From: Microvirga sp.
GTDB taxonomy: Bacteria > Pseudomonadota > Alphaproteobacteria > Rhizobiales > Beijerinckiaceae
Direction of reading: 5' to 3'
Assembly: GCA_031181145.1 (NCBI GenBank)
Contig: JAPSLB010000023.1
Coordinates: 1-64,000 of the forward strand
Length of the DNA stretch: 64,000 bases
This document shows positions 36,887 through 45,512 of this stretch, in pieces; the stretch's first letter is position 1; each line of letters starts with the position of its first letter. A program made the position numbers and the translations under genes. The notes under the pieces were generated by a model that saw only the letters and a program-made list of their open reading frames with translations, ran no database searches and was not told the origin of the DNA.

Positions 36887-37585
36887 ATGTCAGCTAAACC
36901 GCGCATCGCCGTCATCATGGACGAGAACACCAGCGTCGACGGAACGCGCTACGACATGACGAAGAACTACTTCGTCGCCGTTCATCGCGCGGGCGGCATG
37001 CCCTTCGGCATTCCATACTTCATGGATATGGTCGAAACCGTCGTCGACGAGTTCGACGGATTCATGAATGTGGGCGGCCGCTTTGCCTTTCCGGACGCGT
37101 GGTATGTTGGCGGACAGGTATCCAAGGCGCCTCGTTCGGAACGGCTCGACGTGGAGCTCGCGCTCATGCGGGGCTTTCTCGAACGCGACAAGCCCGTCCT
37201 CGGCATCTGCAACGGCATGCAGGTTCTCGCAGCCCTTCACGGTTGCCGCCTGTCGCCCGATGTGCGCGCGACGGGAGCGCAGGTCCTGGAGCACGACAAG
37301 CGCGGCTACGAACATCCGGTCGCAATCAAGGAAGGCACCCTGCTCTCTCGGATCACCGGCGGCGGCATGCTTTCGGTGAACACCTTCCACCGGGAGTCCG
37401 TGATCGAGCTTTCGGATCGCGTGGTGGCATGCGCTCACGCGGATGACGGCGTCATCGAAGCCATCGAAGTTCCGTCACGCCGCTTCGCCCTCGGGGTGCA
37501 GTGGCATCAGGAATTGTTCGCCCGGCGAGATCACCCGGGCAACGGGATATTCGATGCCTTCGTGCGGGCGGCGGAGAGAGCCTGA
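36887..37585 (+). CDS. Class I glutamine amidotransferase-like hydrolase (peptidase C26)
   Basis: A 232-residue protein of the gamma-glutamyl-gamma-aminobutyrate hydrolase (PuuD) group. Nucleophile Cys in VLGICNGMQVLAA (about Cys109) and a His/Glu pair in LGVQWHQELFAR (about 205) make a full catalytic triad. PuuD frees GABA in putrescine breakdown; without other puu genes nearby the true substrate is open. It begins 6 bases after rsh, so it shares that transcript, an unusual companion for rsh. pyrE follows 88 bases downstream. Confidence 0.85.
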   Translation: MSAKPRIAVIMDENTSVDGTRYDMTKNYFVAVHRAGGMPFGIPYFMDMVETVVDEFDGFMNVGGRFAFPDAWYVGGQVSKAPRSERLDVELALMRGFLERDKPVLGICNGMQVLAALHGCRLSPDVRATGAQVLEHDKRGYEHPVAIKEGTLLSRITGGGMLSVNTFHRESVIELSDRVVACAHADDGVIEAIEVPSRRFALGVQWHQELFARRDHPGNGIFDAFVRAAERA

Positions 37586-37673
37586 CGGGTTCCATTTGGC
37601 GTGGGACGTGCCTTTGCCTCTTGCCTCCGACCGTCCCTCCTGCCACACAGCCCTGACGCAGGAGACCTGAGCC

Positions 37674-38258
37674 ATGACCCCGAACGAAGTCCTCGACGAA
37701 TTCCGCTCCGCCGGCGCTCTGCTGGAGGGTCACTTCATCCTCTCGTCGGGACTGCACAGCCCGGTGTTCCTGCAGAAGATGTTCGTGTTCCAGGATCCGG
37801 CCCGCACGGAGCGGGTCTGCCGGGCGCTCGCCGACAAGATCAAACAGTCGTTCGGGTCCGTCGATTACGTGGTCTCCCCCGCCGTGGGCGGAATCGTTCC
37901 GGGCTACGAAACCGCCCGGCACCTTGGCTCGAAGGCGATCTTCGTGGAGCGTGAGAACGGGGCCTTCACCCTGCGGCGCGGCTTCACGATTCCCGACGGC
38001 GCCCGGGTCGTCATGGTGGAGGACATCGTCACCACGGGCCTTTCGTCGCGTGAATGCCTGACGGCTCTCGGGGAATATCCCGGAACCATTCTGGGAGCGG
38101 CCTGCCTCATCGACCGCTCCGGCGGCAAGGCCGATCTCGGCGTGCCGCTCGTCTCCCTGGTGCAGCTCGACATCCCGGCCTACGAGGCGGACAAGTTGCC
38201 GCCCGAGCTTGCCGCGCTTCCGGCGGTCAAGCCCGGCAGCCGGAGCCTCAAACCTTAA
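37674..38258 (+). CDS. pyrE: Orotate phosphoribosyltransferase
   Basis: A 194-residue enzyme forming OMP from orotate and PRPP. The PRPP motif is [18 protein letters not shown]. The substrate elements are [19 protein letters not shown] and [19 protein letters not shown]. The PVFLQKM segment (PVFLQ rather than the E. coli-like PYFFN) is the alphaproteobacterial/Thermus-type variant. CAGGAGA lies before the ATG. It is the last gene of the rpoZ-rsh series. Confidence 0.95.
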   Translation: MTPNEVLDEFRSAGALLEGHFILSSGLHSPVFLQKMFVFQDPARTERVCRALADKIKQSFGSVDYVVSPAVGGIVPGYETARHLGSKAIFVERENGAFTLRRGFTIPDGARVVMVEDIVTTGLSSRECLTALGEYPGTILGAACLIDRSGGKADLGVPLVSLVQLDIPAYEADKLPPELAALPAVKPGSRSLKP

Positions 38259-38498
38259 AATTGTTTATTTTTCAACAGAAGGCTTGACTGCCCCCTTTCC
38301 GCCACCTTGACTCTTTTCTTTTACTCACCATTAAGTATTCGAACTTGTGGTTTTTACTCGTCTAAAGGGTTGATAGCAGCCTGTTCACGGGCGCGTCCTG
38401 TTTTTATCGCGCAATTGTATTGTCCGCATAAATAATAGATGTCGCTTTGACAGATATGGTTGTTAGGCCGCCCAGGCAGACACAAAAAGAGAATACTT
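38259..38498. other. AT-rich intergenic region before the NYN gene
   Basis: A 240-base gap clearly richer in A and T than its surroundings (runs such as AAAATTGTTTATTTTTCAAC and CATAAATAATAGATG). It contains TTGACT (38307-38312) and TTGACA (38447-38452), but neither has a good -10 at 16-18 bases. No supported gene or terminator. It probably holds a promoter for the NYN gene, possibly for a non-sigma-70 factor. Confidence 0.45.
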
Positions 38499-39152
38499 AT
38501 GTCAGGCCAGCAGCGGATCGCGCTCTTCATCGATGGAGCCAACCTTTACGCTACCACGAAGACGCTCGGTTTTGATATCGACTACAAGCGCTTGCTGAAG
38601 GAATTCCAGGGCCGTGGCACGCTTGTGCGCGCATTCTACTACACGGCGCTCGTCGAAGATCAGGAATACTCCTCCATCCGTCCTCTGATCGACTGGCTCG
38701 ACTATAACGGATACCGGGTGGTCACGAAGCCCACCAAGGAATTCGTCGATTCCGCCGGCCGCCGCAAGGTGAAGGGCAACATGGATATCGAGCTCGCCAT
38801 CGATGCGCTCGAGCTGTCCCCCTTCATCGACCACATGGTTCTCTTCTCCGGTGACGGGGATTTCCGCTCGCTGGTCGAGGCCATGCAGCGCCGGGGCGTG
38901 CGCGTGTCGGTGGTTTCCACCATCACTACGCAGCCTCCGATGGTCGCCGACGAGCTGCGCCGCCAGGCTGACGAATTCCTGGACCTGTCGCAGCTCGCCT
39001 CCCGCATCGGCCGCGATCCTTCGGATCGCCAGCAGCGTCCCTCCGGGGAAGGCAGCGAGCGGTCGCGGCCGCAGCAGCAGCAGCCGCGAAACGGCGCGCT
39101 GGAGAGCCGCTACGGCATCCGCCAGGGCCAGGACGACGAGTTCGACCTCTGA
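38499..39152 (+). CDS. NYN domain protein, LabA/DUF88 type
   Basis: A 217-residue protein with a PIN-like NYN nuclease fold. The first acidic site is in ALFIDGANLYATTKTLG (FIDGANLY), the second in KVKGNMDIELAIDALEL, and the third in MVLFSGDGDFRSLVEAMQRR. All the acidic residues expected for a metal-dependent RNase are present. The C-terminal 55 residues are Gln/Arg/Ser-rich (SRPQQQQPRNGALE) and probably disordered. LabA was named in cyanobacterial clock output; rhizobial homologues usually lie next to smpB/dapA, and their RNA target is unknown. The ATG at 38499 is preceded by AAAAGAGA. Confidence 0.88.
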   Translation: MSGQQRIALFIDGANLYATTKTLGFDIDYKRLLKEFQGRGTLVRAFYYTALVEDQEYSSIRPLIDWLDYNGYRVVTKPTKEFVDSAGRRKVKGNMDIELAIDALELSPFIDHMVLFSGDGDFRSLVEAMQRRGVRVSVVSTITTQPPMVADELRRQADEFLDLSQLASRIGRDPSDRQQRPSGEGSERSRPQQQQPRNGALESRYGIRQGQDDEFDL

Positions 39153-39210
39153 AATTTCGCTTTCGCGCAATGCGACGCCGGCCGGGCTCGCCGGCCATTC
39201 CCTTGAAAGG

Positions 39211-39741
39211 TCAAAGCACTCCCGCCTCGACATTGCAGTCGAGGCCGAGCGCCCCGGCGGTATTGCTGACGGTCGCGAGGCACGGACTGGCTTGGCTCTC
39301 GGGGATGAACACCGCGAAACGGGTCACGTAGAGCCCGCCCTCCGCCTCCCCCAGCTTGCGGGCTTCGAGGCGCACGATATTGGCGCCGTATTGCTTGAAC
39401 ACCTCGGCGAGCCGCGCCACGAGGCCCAGCTGGTCGCCACCGCTGATGGTGATGCGATGCGTGATGCTGCCCGCTGGACCGGGACTGGGATCGAAAGCGT
39501 AAGGCACGGCCCGAATGTCCGCGCCGGCGAGCTCCGGAAGTCGCTTGAGACCCGCCTCGATCTCGCTCGCCTCCAAACCCGAGGGCAACTCGCAAAGCGC
39601 CACGAACTCCGCCCCTGTGCCCAGGGCCGCGAAGGTCGTATCCCTCAGGTTCACGCCGATATTGAACAGATGCTCCGCAATTGCGGCGACGAGCCCCACC
39701 CGGTCGGGGCCGAGAACGGAAACAAGAGCCACGGACGCCAT
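39211..39741 (-). CDS. ACT domain protein, GcvR-like
   Basis: A 176-residue protein with two ACT-type halves: VALVSVLGPDRVGLVAAIAE (residues 4-23) and HRITISGGDQLGLVARLAEV (about 96-115). This layout matches the glycine cleavage repressor GcvR, which has no DNA-binding domain and acts through GcvA. No gcvA or gcv genes lie near, so a GcvR role is uncertain. It converges with the NYN gene (58-base gap) and lies 47 bases after smpB on the same strand. Confidence 0.8.
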   Translation of the reverse strand: MASVALVSVLGPDRVGLVAAIAEHLFNIGVNLRDTTFAALGTGAEFVALCELPSGLEASEIEAGLKRLPELAGADIRAVPYAFDPSPGPAGSITHRITISGGDQLGLVARLAEVFKQYGANIVRLEARKLGEAEGGLYVTRFAVFIPESQASPCLATVSNTAGALGLDCNVEAGVL

Positions 39742-39788
39742 ACCGATCCTCCCACATCGAGGGGGACTTAGAGCGCGCCCGCTCCGTG

Positions 39789-40262
39789 TCAGCCCTTCTC
39801 GCGCATGAGGCGCGCCTTCTCCCGGTTCCAGGAGCGCTCTTTCTCCGTCTCCCGCTTGTCGTGGAGTTTCTTGCCTCGCCCAAGTCCGAGTTCCACCTTC
39901 GCCCGTCCGCGATCGTTGAAATAGATCTTGAGCGGGATCACGGTGAAGCCCTCGCGCTGCGTCGCACCGATCAGCTTGTTGATCTGGTTCTTATGCAGCA
40001 GGAGGCGGCGCGGACGGCGCGTCTCGTGGTTGAAGCGGTTGGCCTGAAGGTATTCCGGGATGTAGGCGTTGAAGAGAAAGAACTCGTCGCCGGACGGTCC
40101 GGCATAGGCCTCGCCGATGGTGGCCTTGCCGGAACGCAGGGATTTGACCTCCGTGCCGGTGAGCGCGATGCCGGCCTCGTAGGTATCGACGATTTCGTAG
40201 TTGAACCGCGCCTTCCGGTTGTCCGCGACAACGCGGTTGGCGCCCTTCGGATCTTTTGCCAT
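39789..40262 (-). CDS. smpB: SsrA-binding protein SmpB
   Basis: A 157-residue partner of tmRNA in rescuing stalled ribosomes. [40 protein letters not shown] and [20 protein letters not shown] are diagnostic. The C-terminal basic tail ([20 protein letters not shown]) that enters the mRNA channel is intact. It starts 7 bases after dapA. The tmRNA gene is not in the window. Confidence 0.97.
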   Translation of the reverse strand: MAKDPKGANRVVADNRKARFNYEIVDTYEAGIALTGTEVKSLRSGKATIGEAYAGPSGDEFFLFNAYIPEYLQANRFNHETRRPRRLLLHKNQINKLIGATQREGFTVIPLKIYFNDRGRAKVELGLGRGKKLHDKRETEKERSWNREKARLMREKG

Positions 40263-40269
40263 TCGTTTC

Positions 40270-41154
40270 TTAAGCGTTGATCAGGCCCGCATGGAGCATG
40301 GCCGACCGCACGGCCTGCTTCGTGCCCTCGGAGACCGGGATGAGCGGCAGGCGCACATCGTCCTGCATCAGACCGAGGACGGACGCGGCATATTTCACGG
40401 GCGACGGGTTGGTTTCCAGGAACAGGTTGGTGTGGAGCGGCATGAGGCGGTCCTGGACCTTCAGGGCCGTGGCGTAATCGCCCTTCAGGCAGGCCTCCTG
40501 CATTTCGGCGCAGAGACGCGGTGCCACGTTGGAGGTCACGGAAATGCAGCCGTGGCCGCCATGGGCCATGAAGCCGAGGGCCGTCGCATCCTCGCCGGAG
40601 AGCTGGATGAAGTCCGGCCCCATGACCTGGCGCTGCAGGCTGGCACGGGCGAGATTCGCGGTCGCATCCTTCACGCCTGCGATGTTCTTGAGTTCGAAGA
40701 GGCGCGCCATCGTCTCCACCGACATATCGATCACCGAGCGGCTGGGGATGTTGTAGATGAAGATCGGAATGCCGATGGCGTCGTTGATGGCCTTGAAGTG
40801 CTGATAGAGCCCTTCCTGCGTCGGCTTGTTGTAGTAGGGCGTCACGATCAGCACCGCATCGGCGCCGACCTTCTCCGCATGCTTCGAGAAGCCGATGGCC
40901 TCCTCCGTGCTGTTGGAGCCCGCGCCCGCGATCACGGGAATTCTGCCCTTCACCTCGTCGACGCAGATCTCGACGACCCGATCATGCTCCTTGTGGCTCA
41001 GCGTCGGGCTCTCGCCGGTGGTGCCGACCGGGACCATGCCGTGAGCGCCCTGTTCGATCTGCCAGTTGATGAACGCCCGGAAGGCCCCCTCGTCTACGGC
41101 CCCATCCTTGAAGGGCGTCACCAGAGCCGTGATGGAGCCTTTGAAGCGGGTCAT
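40270..41154 (-). CDS. dapA: 4-hydroxy-tetrahydrodipicolinate synthase
   Basis: A 294-residue TIM-barrel lyase that condenses pyruvate and aspartate semialdehyde in lysine/mesodiaminopimelate synthesis. Motifs: [20 protein letters not shown], Tyr in [18 protein letters not shown], and the Schiff-base Lys in [14 protein letters not shown] (about Lys163). CGAGGATT precedes the ATG; an in-frame ATG 6 codons earlier (41172) is less supported. It is cotranscribed with smpB and is divergent from the lytic transglycosylase gene. Confidence 0.96.
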   Translation of the reverse strand: MTRFKGSITALVTPFKDGAVDEGAFRAFINWQIEQGAHGMVPVGTTGESPTLSHKEHDRVVEICVDEVKGRIPVIAGAGSNSTEEAIGFSKHAEKVGADAVLIVTPYYNKPTQEGLYQHFKAINDAIGIPIFIYNIPSRSVIDMSVETMARLFELKNIAGVKDATANLARASLQRQVMGPDFIQLSGEDATALGFMAHGGHGCISVTSNVAPRLCAEMQEACLKGDYATALKVQDRLMPLHTNLFLETNPSPVKYAASVLGLMQDDVRLPLIPVSEGTKQAVRSAMLHAGLINA

Positions 41155-41326
41155 GATAATCCTCGATAACAAGCAGCAGATCTGACGGGATCCGGTGGCT
41201 TAACACATAAGGGGTGCGTCGCATGGGCGCAAACGAACCTTTAGGGAGTTGTCCTAGCCCGGTACTTGGTGTTTCCTCAAGAGAAACGTCGCCATCACAA
41301 CGAGGCGACGGCACGGGGGTTAGCGG

Positions 41327-43375
41327 GTGAACCTCACAATGCGTCGTTCGATACGTCTTCTGGCGTCTGTCGCCGTGATCCAATTGTCCACCCTCACCGT
41401 TCTTGCCGACGAGGTGCCGGCCGGCTCCCCTGAGGTCAAGGCCTTGGAGGACTTCACGCCGCCCTCCAGGGCCATGGAAGACCTGGAACAGCTGCCGCTG
41501 ATCTTCAAGGCCTACAGGGAAAACGATCTGACGGAGGCCGCGGTCCTGAAATCGAAGCTCTCGGACCCGGCGGCGCAGGCAGTCGCGGAATGGTTCGCCA
41601 TTCGCAGCGGCTTGCCCATCGGCCATGGGCGGATCATGGCCTTCCGGCAGGATTATCCGGACTGGCCCATGACGTCGCAGCTCCGCCGGCGAATGGAAAC
41701 TACCTTCCTCGCCGAGCGCCCTTCGAACGCCCAGATCCGAACCTTCTTCGACAAGCGCCCTCCGACGACCCCGGCCGGGCGCATTGCCCTGAGCTTCGCC
41801 CTCAAGAGCGACGGCTTCGACAAGGAGGCCGCCGACTTGATCCGTCGTGCCTGGCGGGAGGACAACTTCGGCAGCGAAACCGAGCGTCGCGTCCTCGACC
41901 GCTTCCCCGGCCTGCTCACCGAGGCGGATCACCGCTATCGCATGGAGCGCCTTCTCCTGAAAGAGAACTGGGGCGCGGCTTCGCGCGCGGCCGGCTACGC
42001 CGGAAAGGATTATGCCACTCTCGTCAAGGCCCGCATGGGTATCTTCCAGGGCAAGAAGAAGGCCCAGAAGGCCTTCGCCGCGGTCCCGGCATCCCTCAGA
42101 AGCGACCCGTCCTACCTGTTCTCCCGCGCGCTCTTTCAGCGCCGGAGCAAGAATTATGCCGAGGCCGCCAAAATCCTCACGCAAGCGCCCCGGGACCCCG
42201 AGCTTCGCGTGGATGGGGACGAATGGTGGGCGGAGCAGCGCCGCGTCACGCGGGAATTGCTCGACAAGGGCGATGCGCAGACCGCCTACGACGTGGCCAG
42301 CCACCACGCGGCGGTATCGCCCGCTCAGCAGATCGAGGCGGAGTTCCATTCGGGCTGGATCGCGCTCCGCTTCCTGAACGATCCGGCGAAGGCGGCAAAG
42401 CACTTCGCGGCCGTATCGGAGACGGCCTCCACACCCATTTCCCTCGCGCGCGTGGCCTATTGGCAGGCGCGTGCCGCGGAGGCGGCGGGAGCCTCCGAGG
42501 ATGCGAAGCTCTTCTACGCCCGGGCGGCCGATCACCCGACCACCTATTACGGTCAGCTTGCCCGCCAGAAGCTGGGCAAAGGTGTATCTCTTCGCTCGGT
42601 GGAGCCGCTTCAGGAGGAGGAGCGCAAGGCTTTCGAGGCACGCATTCCGGTACGTGCCGTAAAGCTCCTGCAACAGGCTGGAGAAACGGAACTGGCCATC
42701 AGCCTCTACGGCGACCTCGCCCAGACCCTGAACGATCCGGGACAGCTCGATGCCCTTGCGGCACTCGCCACTTCGCAGCAGAACCCGCGGGCTGTTCTCG
42801 CGATCGGCAAGATCGCCCTGCAACGGGGCTTTCCCCTCGATCAGCATGCCTACCCGCTCGCGGCCATTCCGGATTTCGAGCCGGTCGGCGACGAGGTGGA
42901 GCCCGCGATGGTCTATGCCATCGCCCGGCAGGAGAGCGCCTTCAACCCGAAGGCCGTGTCGAGCGCAGGCGCGCGCGGCCTCATGCAGCTCATGCCCGCC
43001 ACCGCCAAGCGGACCGCTCAACGCTTCGGCGTCGACTTCGACCTGAAGCGCCTGGTGGAGGACCCCTCCTACAATGCGAAGATCGGATCCGCCCATCTCG
43101 GCGAACTGATGGAGGATTGGAAAGGCTCCTACATCCTGGCCTTCGCCTCCTATAACGCGGGCGGCGGCAATGTGAGGAAGTGGGTTCAGGCTTACGGCGA
43201 TCCGCGCGACCCCCAGGTGGACCTGATCGACTGGGTGGAGCGGATCCCGTTCTACGAGACCCGGAATTACGTGCAGCGGGTCATGGAAAACCTGGAGGTC
43301 TACCGGGCGCGGCTGAAGGAAAAACCCGCTCCGGCCGCAGCCGCAGCCGCGGATGCCAACGAGACCGCCTATTGA
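41327..43375 (+). CDS. slt: Soluble lytic murein transglycosylase
   Basis: A 682-residue periplasmic enzyme that cleaves glycan strands, leaving 1,6-anhydromuramoyl ends. An N-terminal signal segment (LLASVAVIQLSTLTVLADEV) leads to a long alpha-superhelical region (about 40-500) of the Slt70 type. The C-terminal domain has the catalytic Glu in MVYAIARQESAFNPKAVSSA, then ARGLMQLMPATAKRTAQRFG and YILAFASYNAGGGNVRKWVQ. The start is GTG at 41327, 6 bases after GGGGGT; an ATG at 41339 would shorten it by 4 residues. It is divergent from dapA. Confidence 0.93.
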   Translation: MNLTMRRSIRLLASVAVIQLSTLTVLADEVPAGSPEVKALEDFTPPSRAMEDLEQLPLIFKAYRENDLTEAAVLKSKLSDPAAQAVAEWFAIRSGLPIGHGRIMAFRQDYPDWPMTSQLRRRMETTFLAERPSNAQIRTFFDKRPPTTPAGRIALSFALKSDGFDKEAADLIRRAWREDNFGSETERRVLDRFPGLLTEADHRYRMERLLLKENWGAASRAAGYAGKDYATLVKARMGIFQGKKKAQKAFAAVPASLRSDPSYLFSRALFQRRSKNYAEAAKILTQAPRDPELRVDGDEWWAEQRRVTRELLDKGDAQTAYDVASHHAAVSPAQQIEAEFHSGWIALRFLNDPAKAAKHFAAVSETASTPISLARVAYWQARAAEAAGASEDAKLFYARAADHPTTYYGQLARQKLGKGVSLRSVEPLQEEERKAFEARIPVRAVKLLQQAGETELAISLYGDLAQTLNDPGQLDALAALATSQQNPRAVLAIGKIALQRGFPLDQHAYPLAAIPDFEPVGDEVEPAMVYAIARQESAFNPKAVSSAGARGLMQLMPATAKRTAQRFGVDFDLKRLVEDPSYNAKIGSAHLGELMEDWKGSYILAFASYNAGGGNVRKWVQAYGDPRDPQVDLIDWVERIPFYETRNYVQRVMENLEVYRARLKEKPAPAAAAAADANETAY

Positions 43376-43768
43376 GGCACGGCGCCGATCATCTGATGTC
43401 CGTTGTCGCGGGGCAGATGGTGCCCGACGGCTGGAACCTGTTGTTTCGGCAGCCTGCATCCCTGTGCGCGCTTACGGCGCCGGGTATGGAAGCACCCTGC
43501 CGGTCCATGCCTGAGCGGCCTTGCATGCCACGAACGAATTCCGTGCCCTGGCCGAAGCTCTCCGCGTGAGTGCGGAATCACCCGGCGGATGCTGGTGGCC
43601 TGCTATCGCCATTGTTCGCAGGCCCGCTCGCTCGATCGGTCAAGGCCCGATCGGCCGAGCGGCTCCATTGGATACAGACCTTCCCTCAAGAGAGCCTTCC
43701 AGCATTCGCAGCGGCGCCACCGTCTGTTCAAACACACAGCCTTGGCGGCCCTTTCCTCGCGCAAAAGA
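43376..43768. other. Intergenic region downstream of slt
   Basis: About 390 bases with no supported gene on either strand between slt and the porin terminator. Open frames are short, overlap one another and have no ribosome sites. Confidence 0.5.
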
Positions 43769-43794
43769 AAACCCCGGTGTTTCCACCGGGGTTT
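43762..43794 (-). terminator. Intrinsic terminator after the porin
   Basis: An 11-bp stem, CACCGGGGTTT (43784-43794) with AAACCCCGGTG (43769-43779), 4-base loop, then TTTCTTTT on the minus strand. It lies 26 bases after the porin stop. Confidence 0.85.
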
Positions 43795-43819
43795 CCTCTA
43801 ACCAATCGGTTTGAGCCGA

Positions 43820-45013
43820 TTAGAAGTCGCGCTGAACGCGCAGACGAGCCGTCCAGAAGTCGTCGTTGTCAACACCAGCGAGCTCGAAGTCCGTGCTCTG
43901 GTACTGAACCTCGGCGCCGAGGGTCAGGCCGGAGACCGGCGACCACAGCACGTTCGTGCCGACGCGCCACTCGTTGAAGTCTTCGCCCGTGAGGCCAGCG
44001 CCGTACTCGACCTTGGCATACGAACCGAAGATGTTCTGACGGATCTCAGGGGTCCAGTAGTGACGCAGACCACCGGCGATCGACCAACCCTTGGTCGTGT
44101 CGATCTCGCCATCGACGTCGATCACAGCATCAGCAACTTCGGCGCCGCCGAAGCCGAGGTAGCCGAGAGCGCCGTCAGCATAGGTCGCAGCGAGCCACAC
44201 GGCGTCGCCAGCGCCGAGCATCGGCAGGTTGAAGTTGAACTGACCGGACACGGCGAAGCCGTACTCGGTGTCGGGAACGAAGCCGACGCCGGCAGCATCC
44301 GTGAGAGCGATGCTGCGGAGCTGGTGCAGAGCACCGGACAGCTGAGCCGAACCCCAGGTGCCAGCGTAGCGGACGTTGGCGACAACGTCGGGCGTGCGCT
44401 GACCGGCGGTCACGTCAGTGAACGCGGGCGGCAGCTCGATGCCGGTGAACTCGCCTTCTTCGAGCGACAGGGTGGCCGAGAAGCCGTTGCCGAACGAGAA
44501 GGTGTAGGCCAGCAGGTTGACGTTCGGCTGGTCGTTCCAGCGGACGCCAGCGAAGGTCTGAGCGTCGATGTCGCCGTTGTCGAAGAACGTCAGCGCGCGA
44601 CCGGCGGTCAGGCCACCGAACTGGATGAAGGCCTGGTCGACGTTAGCCGAGGTGGACGAGAAGCCGAACGCGCCGGTGTCGCGGGTCATCTCGAAGCGGA
44701 CGAACGTACGCAGCAGGCCGTAGGCCGTAGCGGTACGGGCGTCGAGCTGGATACGGCCACGAGCGCGGAAGCCGATCGCGTCGTCATCGCGGAATTCCGG
44801 CTCAACGTAAACGTAGTCAGCGCGGACACGGCCGCCGACGCGGAGGCAGGTTTCCGTGCCGGGGATGTAGAAGAAGCCTGCGCCGTAGGTGGAGCAGACG
44901 CGAACGTACTCAACAGGAGCAGCCTTCCGGACGGGAAGGTCAGCAGCCTGAGCCCCGGCAACAGCGGCGAGACCCGCAGCCGATCCGAGGAGAAGGCTCT
45001 TAACGAGCTTCAT
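43820..45013 (-). CDS. Outer-membrane porin, Omp2/porin_2 family
   Basis: A 397-residue major porin of the alphaproteobacterial Omp2 type. A Sec signal (MKLVKSLLLGSAAGLAAVAG, then AQAA) is cleaved before DLPVRKAAPVEYVRVCSTYG. The two cysteines in RVCSTYGAGFFYIPGTETCL and the following RVGGRVRADYVY are hallmarks of the family. The rest is beta-barrel repeats ending in the terminal Phe (RLRVQRDF) recognised for barrel insertion. A perfect GGAGGT site precedes the ATG and codon use is strongly biased, pointing to abundant expression. It is flanked by a terminator and a 500-base leader/promoter region. Confidence 0.93.
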   Translation of the reverse strand: MKLVKSLLLGSAAGLAAVAGAQAADLPVRKAAPVEYVRVCSTYGAGFFYIPGTETCLRVGGRVRADYVYVEPEFRDDDAIGFRARGRIQLDARTATAYGLLRTFVRFEMTRDTGAFGFSSTSANVDQAFIQFGGLTAGRALTFFDNGDIDAQTFAGVRWNDQPNVNLLAYTFSFGNGFSATLSLEEGEFTGIELPPAFTDVTAGQRTPDVVANVRYAGTWGSAQLSGALHQLRSIALTDAAGVGFVPDTEYGFAVSGQFNFNLPMLGAGDAVWLAATYADGALGYLGFGGAEVADAVIDVDGEIDTTKGWSIAGGLRHYWTPEIRQNIFGSYAKVEYGAGLTGEDFNEWRVGTNVLWSPVSGLTLGAEVQYQSTDFELAGVDNDDFWTARLRVQRDF

Positions 45014-45460
45014 GGTAAACCTCCAAAGTTTCGAGACCCTTGGGGGGTCGGGTTTTTGTGCTTTGAAGGCCGAAGCCCCAAACACCTCCCTTTTCCCCTA
45101 GTGATCTGGCAGCCCGCCTTTTGGCTGGGACTCACCAAATGACGACTGGGGTGCCCCCGTCGCTGGTGCCACATTAGCCAGAGCGATCCGCCAAGCAACC
45201 GAATGAAGGCACAAACTGGGCAATGCGGAGGGCTTTTCAGGGGCATGTTGCACAAACGCAACGATTTCGCCGCCGGCCGTTTACCTTCCGTCAAACTTTG
45301 AGGCCAACCCCTAACAAACCCTTAATTTGCAAGGGTTAGTCCTTCAGGAGAAGGAACCCGACCATAGGCCCGAGCCCCCATTTCTCGGGATCACAAGCGG
45401 GTGAGCCTGTGAATAAGTCTGTCCACAATTCGGACGGAGACAGGCCGCCCGCATTCAAAA
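45014..45460. other. Porin upstream region
   Basis: About 450 bases without a gene between the porin and the hppD terminator, long for this chromosome and consistent with a regulated porin promoter and leader. A 7-bp inverted repeat, AACCCTT (45317-45323) and AAGGGTT (45331-45337), extended by CTAA/TTAG-like flanks, sits about 300 bases upstream of the start codon. On the minus strand TTGACG (45296-45291) is a possible -35 with no clear -10. Confidence 0.4.
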
Positions 45461-45487
45461 AGAGAAGGCCGGGACATGCCCGGCCTT
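45456..45487 (-). terminator. Intrinsic terminator after hppD
   Basis: A 9-bp stem, CCCGGCCTT (45479-45487) with AAGGCCGGG (45465-45473), 5-base loop, followed on the minus strand by CTCTTTTTG (T-run at 45460-45456). It is 25 bases past the hppD stop and closes marR-maiA-hppD. Confidence 0.87.
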
Positions 45488-45512
45488 CGCAGAATCGCGC
45501 CTTGCAGCGGTC

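Noticed and set aside
38307-38336. TTGACT with TTAAGT as a promoter
   Set aside because: The -10 matches only 3 of 6, so I do not call it.
40982-43459. 825-codon minus-strand frame upstream of dapA
   Set aside because: It covers the slt gene and its leader in antisense and has no motif. Only the dapA portion on that strand is real.
43811-45142. Long plus-strand open frame (443 codons) opposite the porin
   Set aside because: The minus frame has a signal peptide, the porin Cys pair, GGAGGT and a terminal Phe. The opposite frame is a by-product of biased codons in a highly expressed gene.
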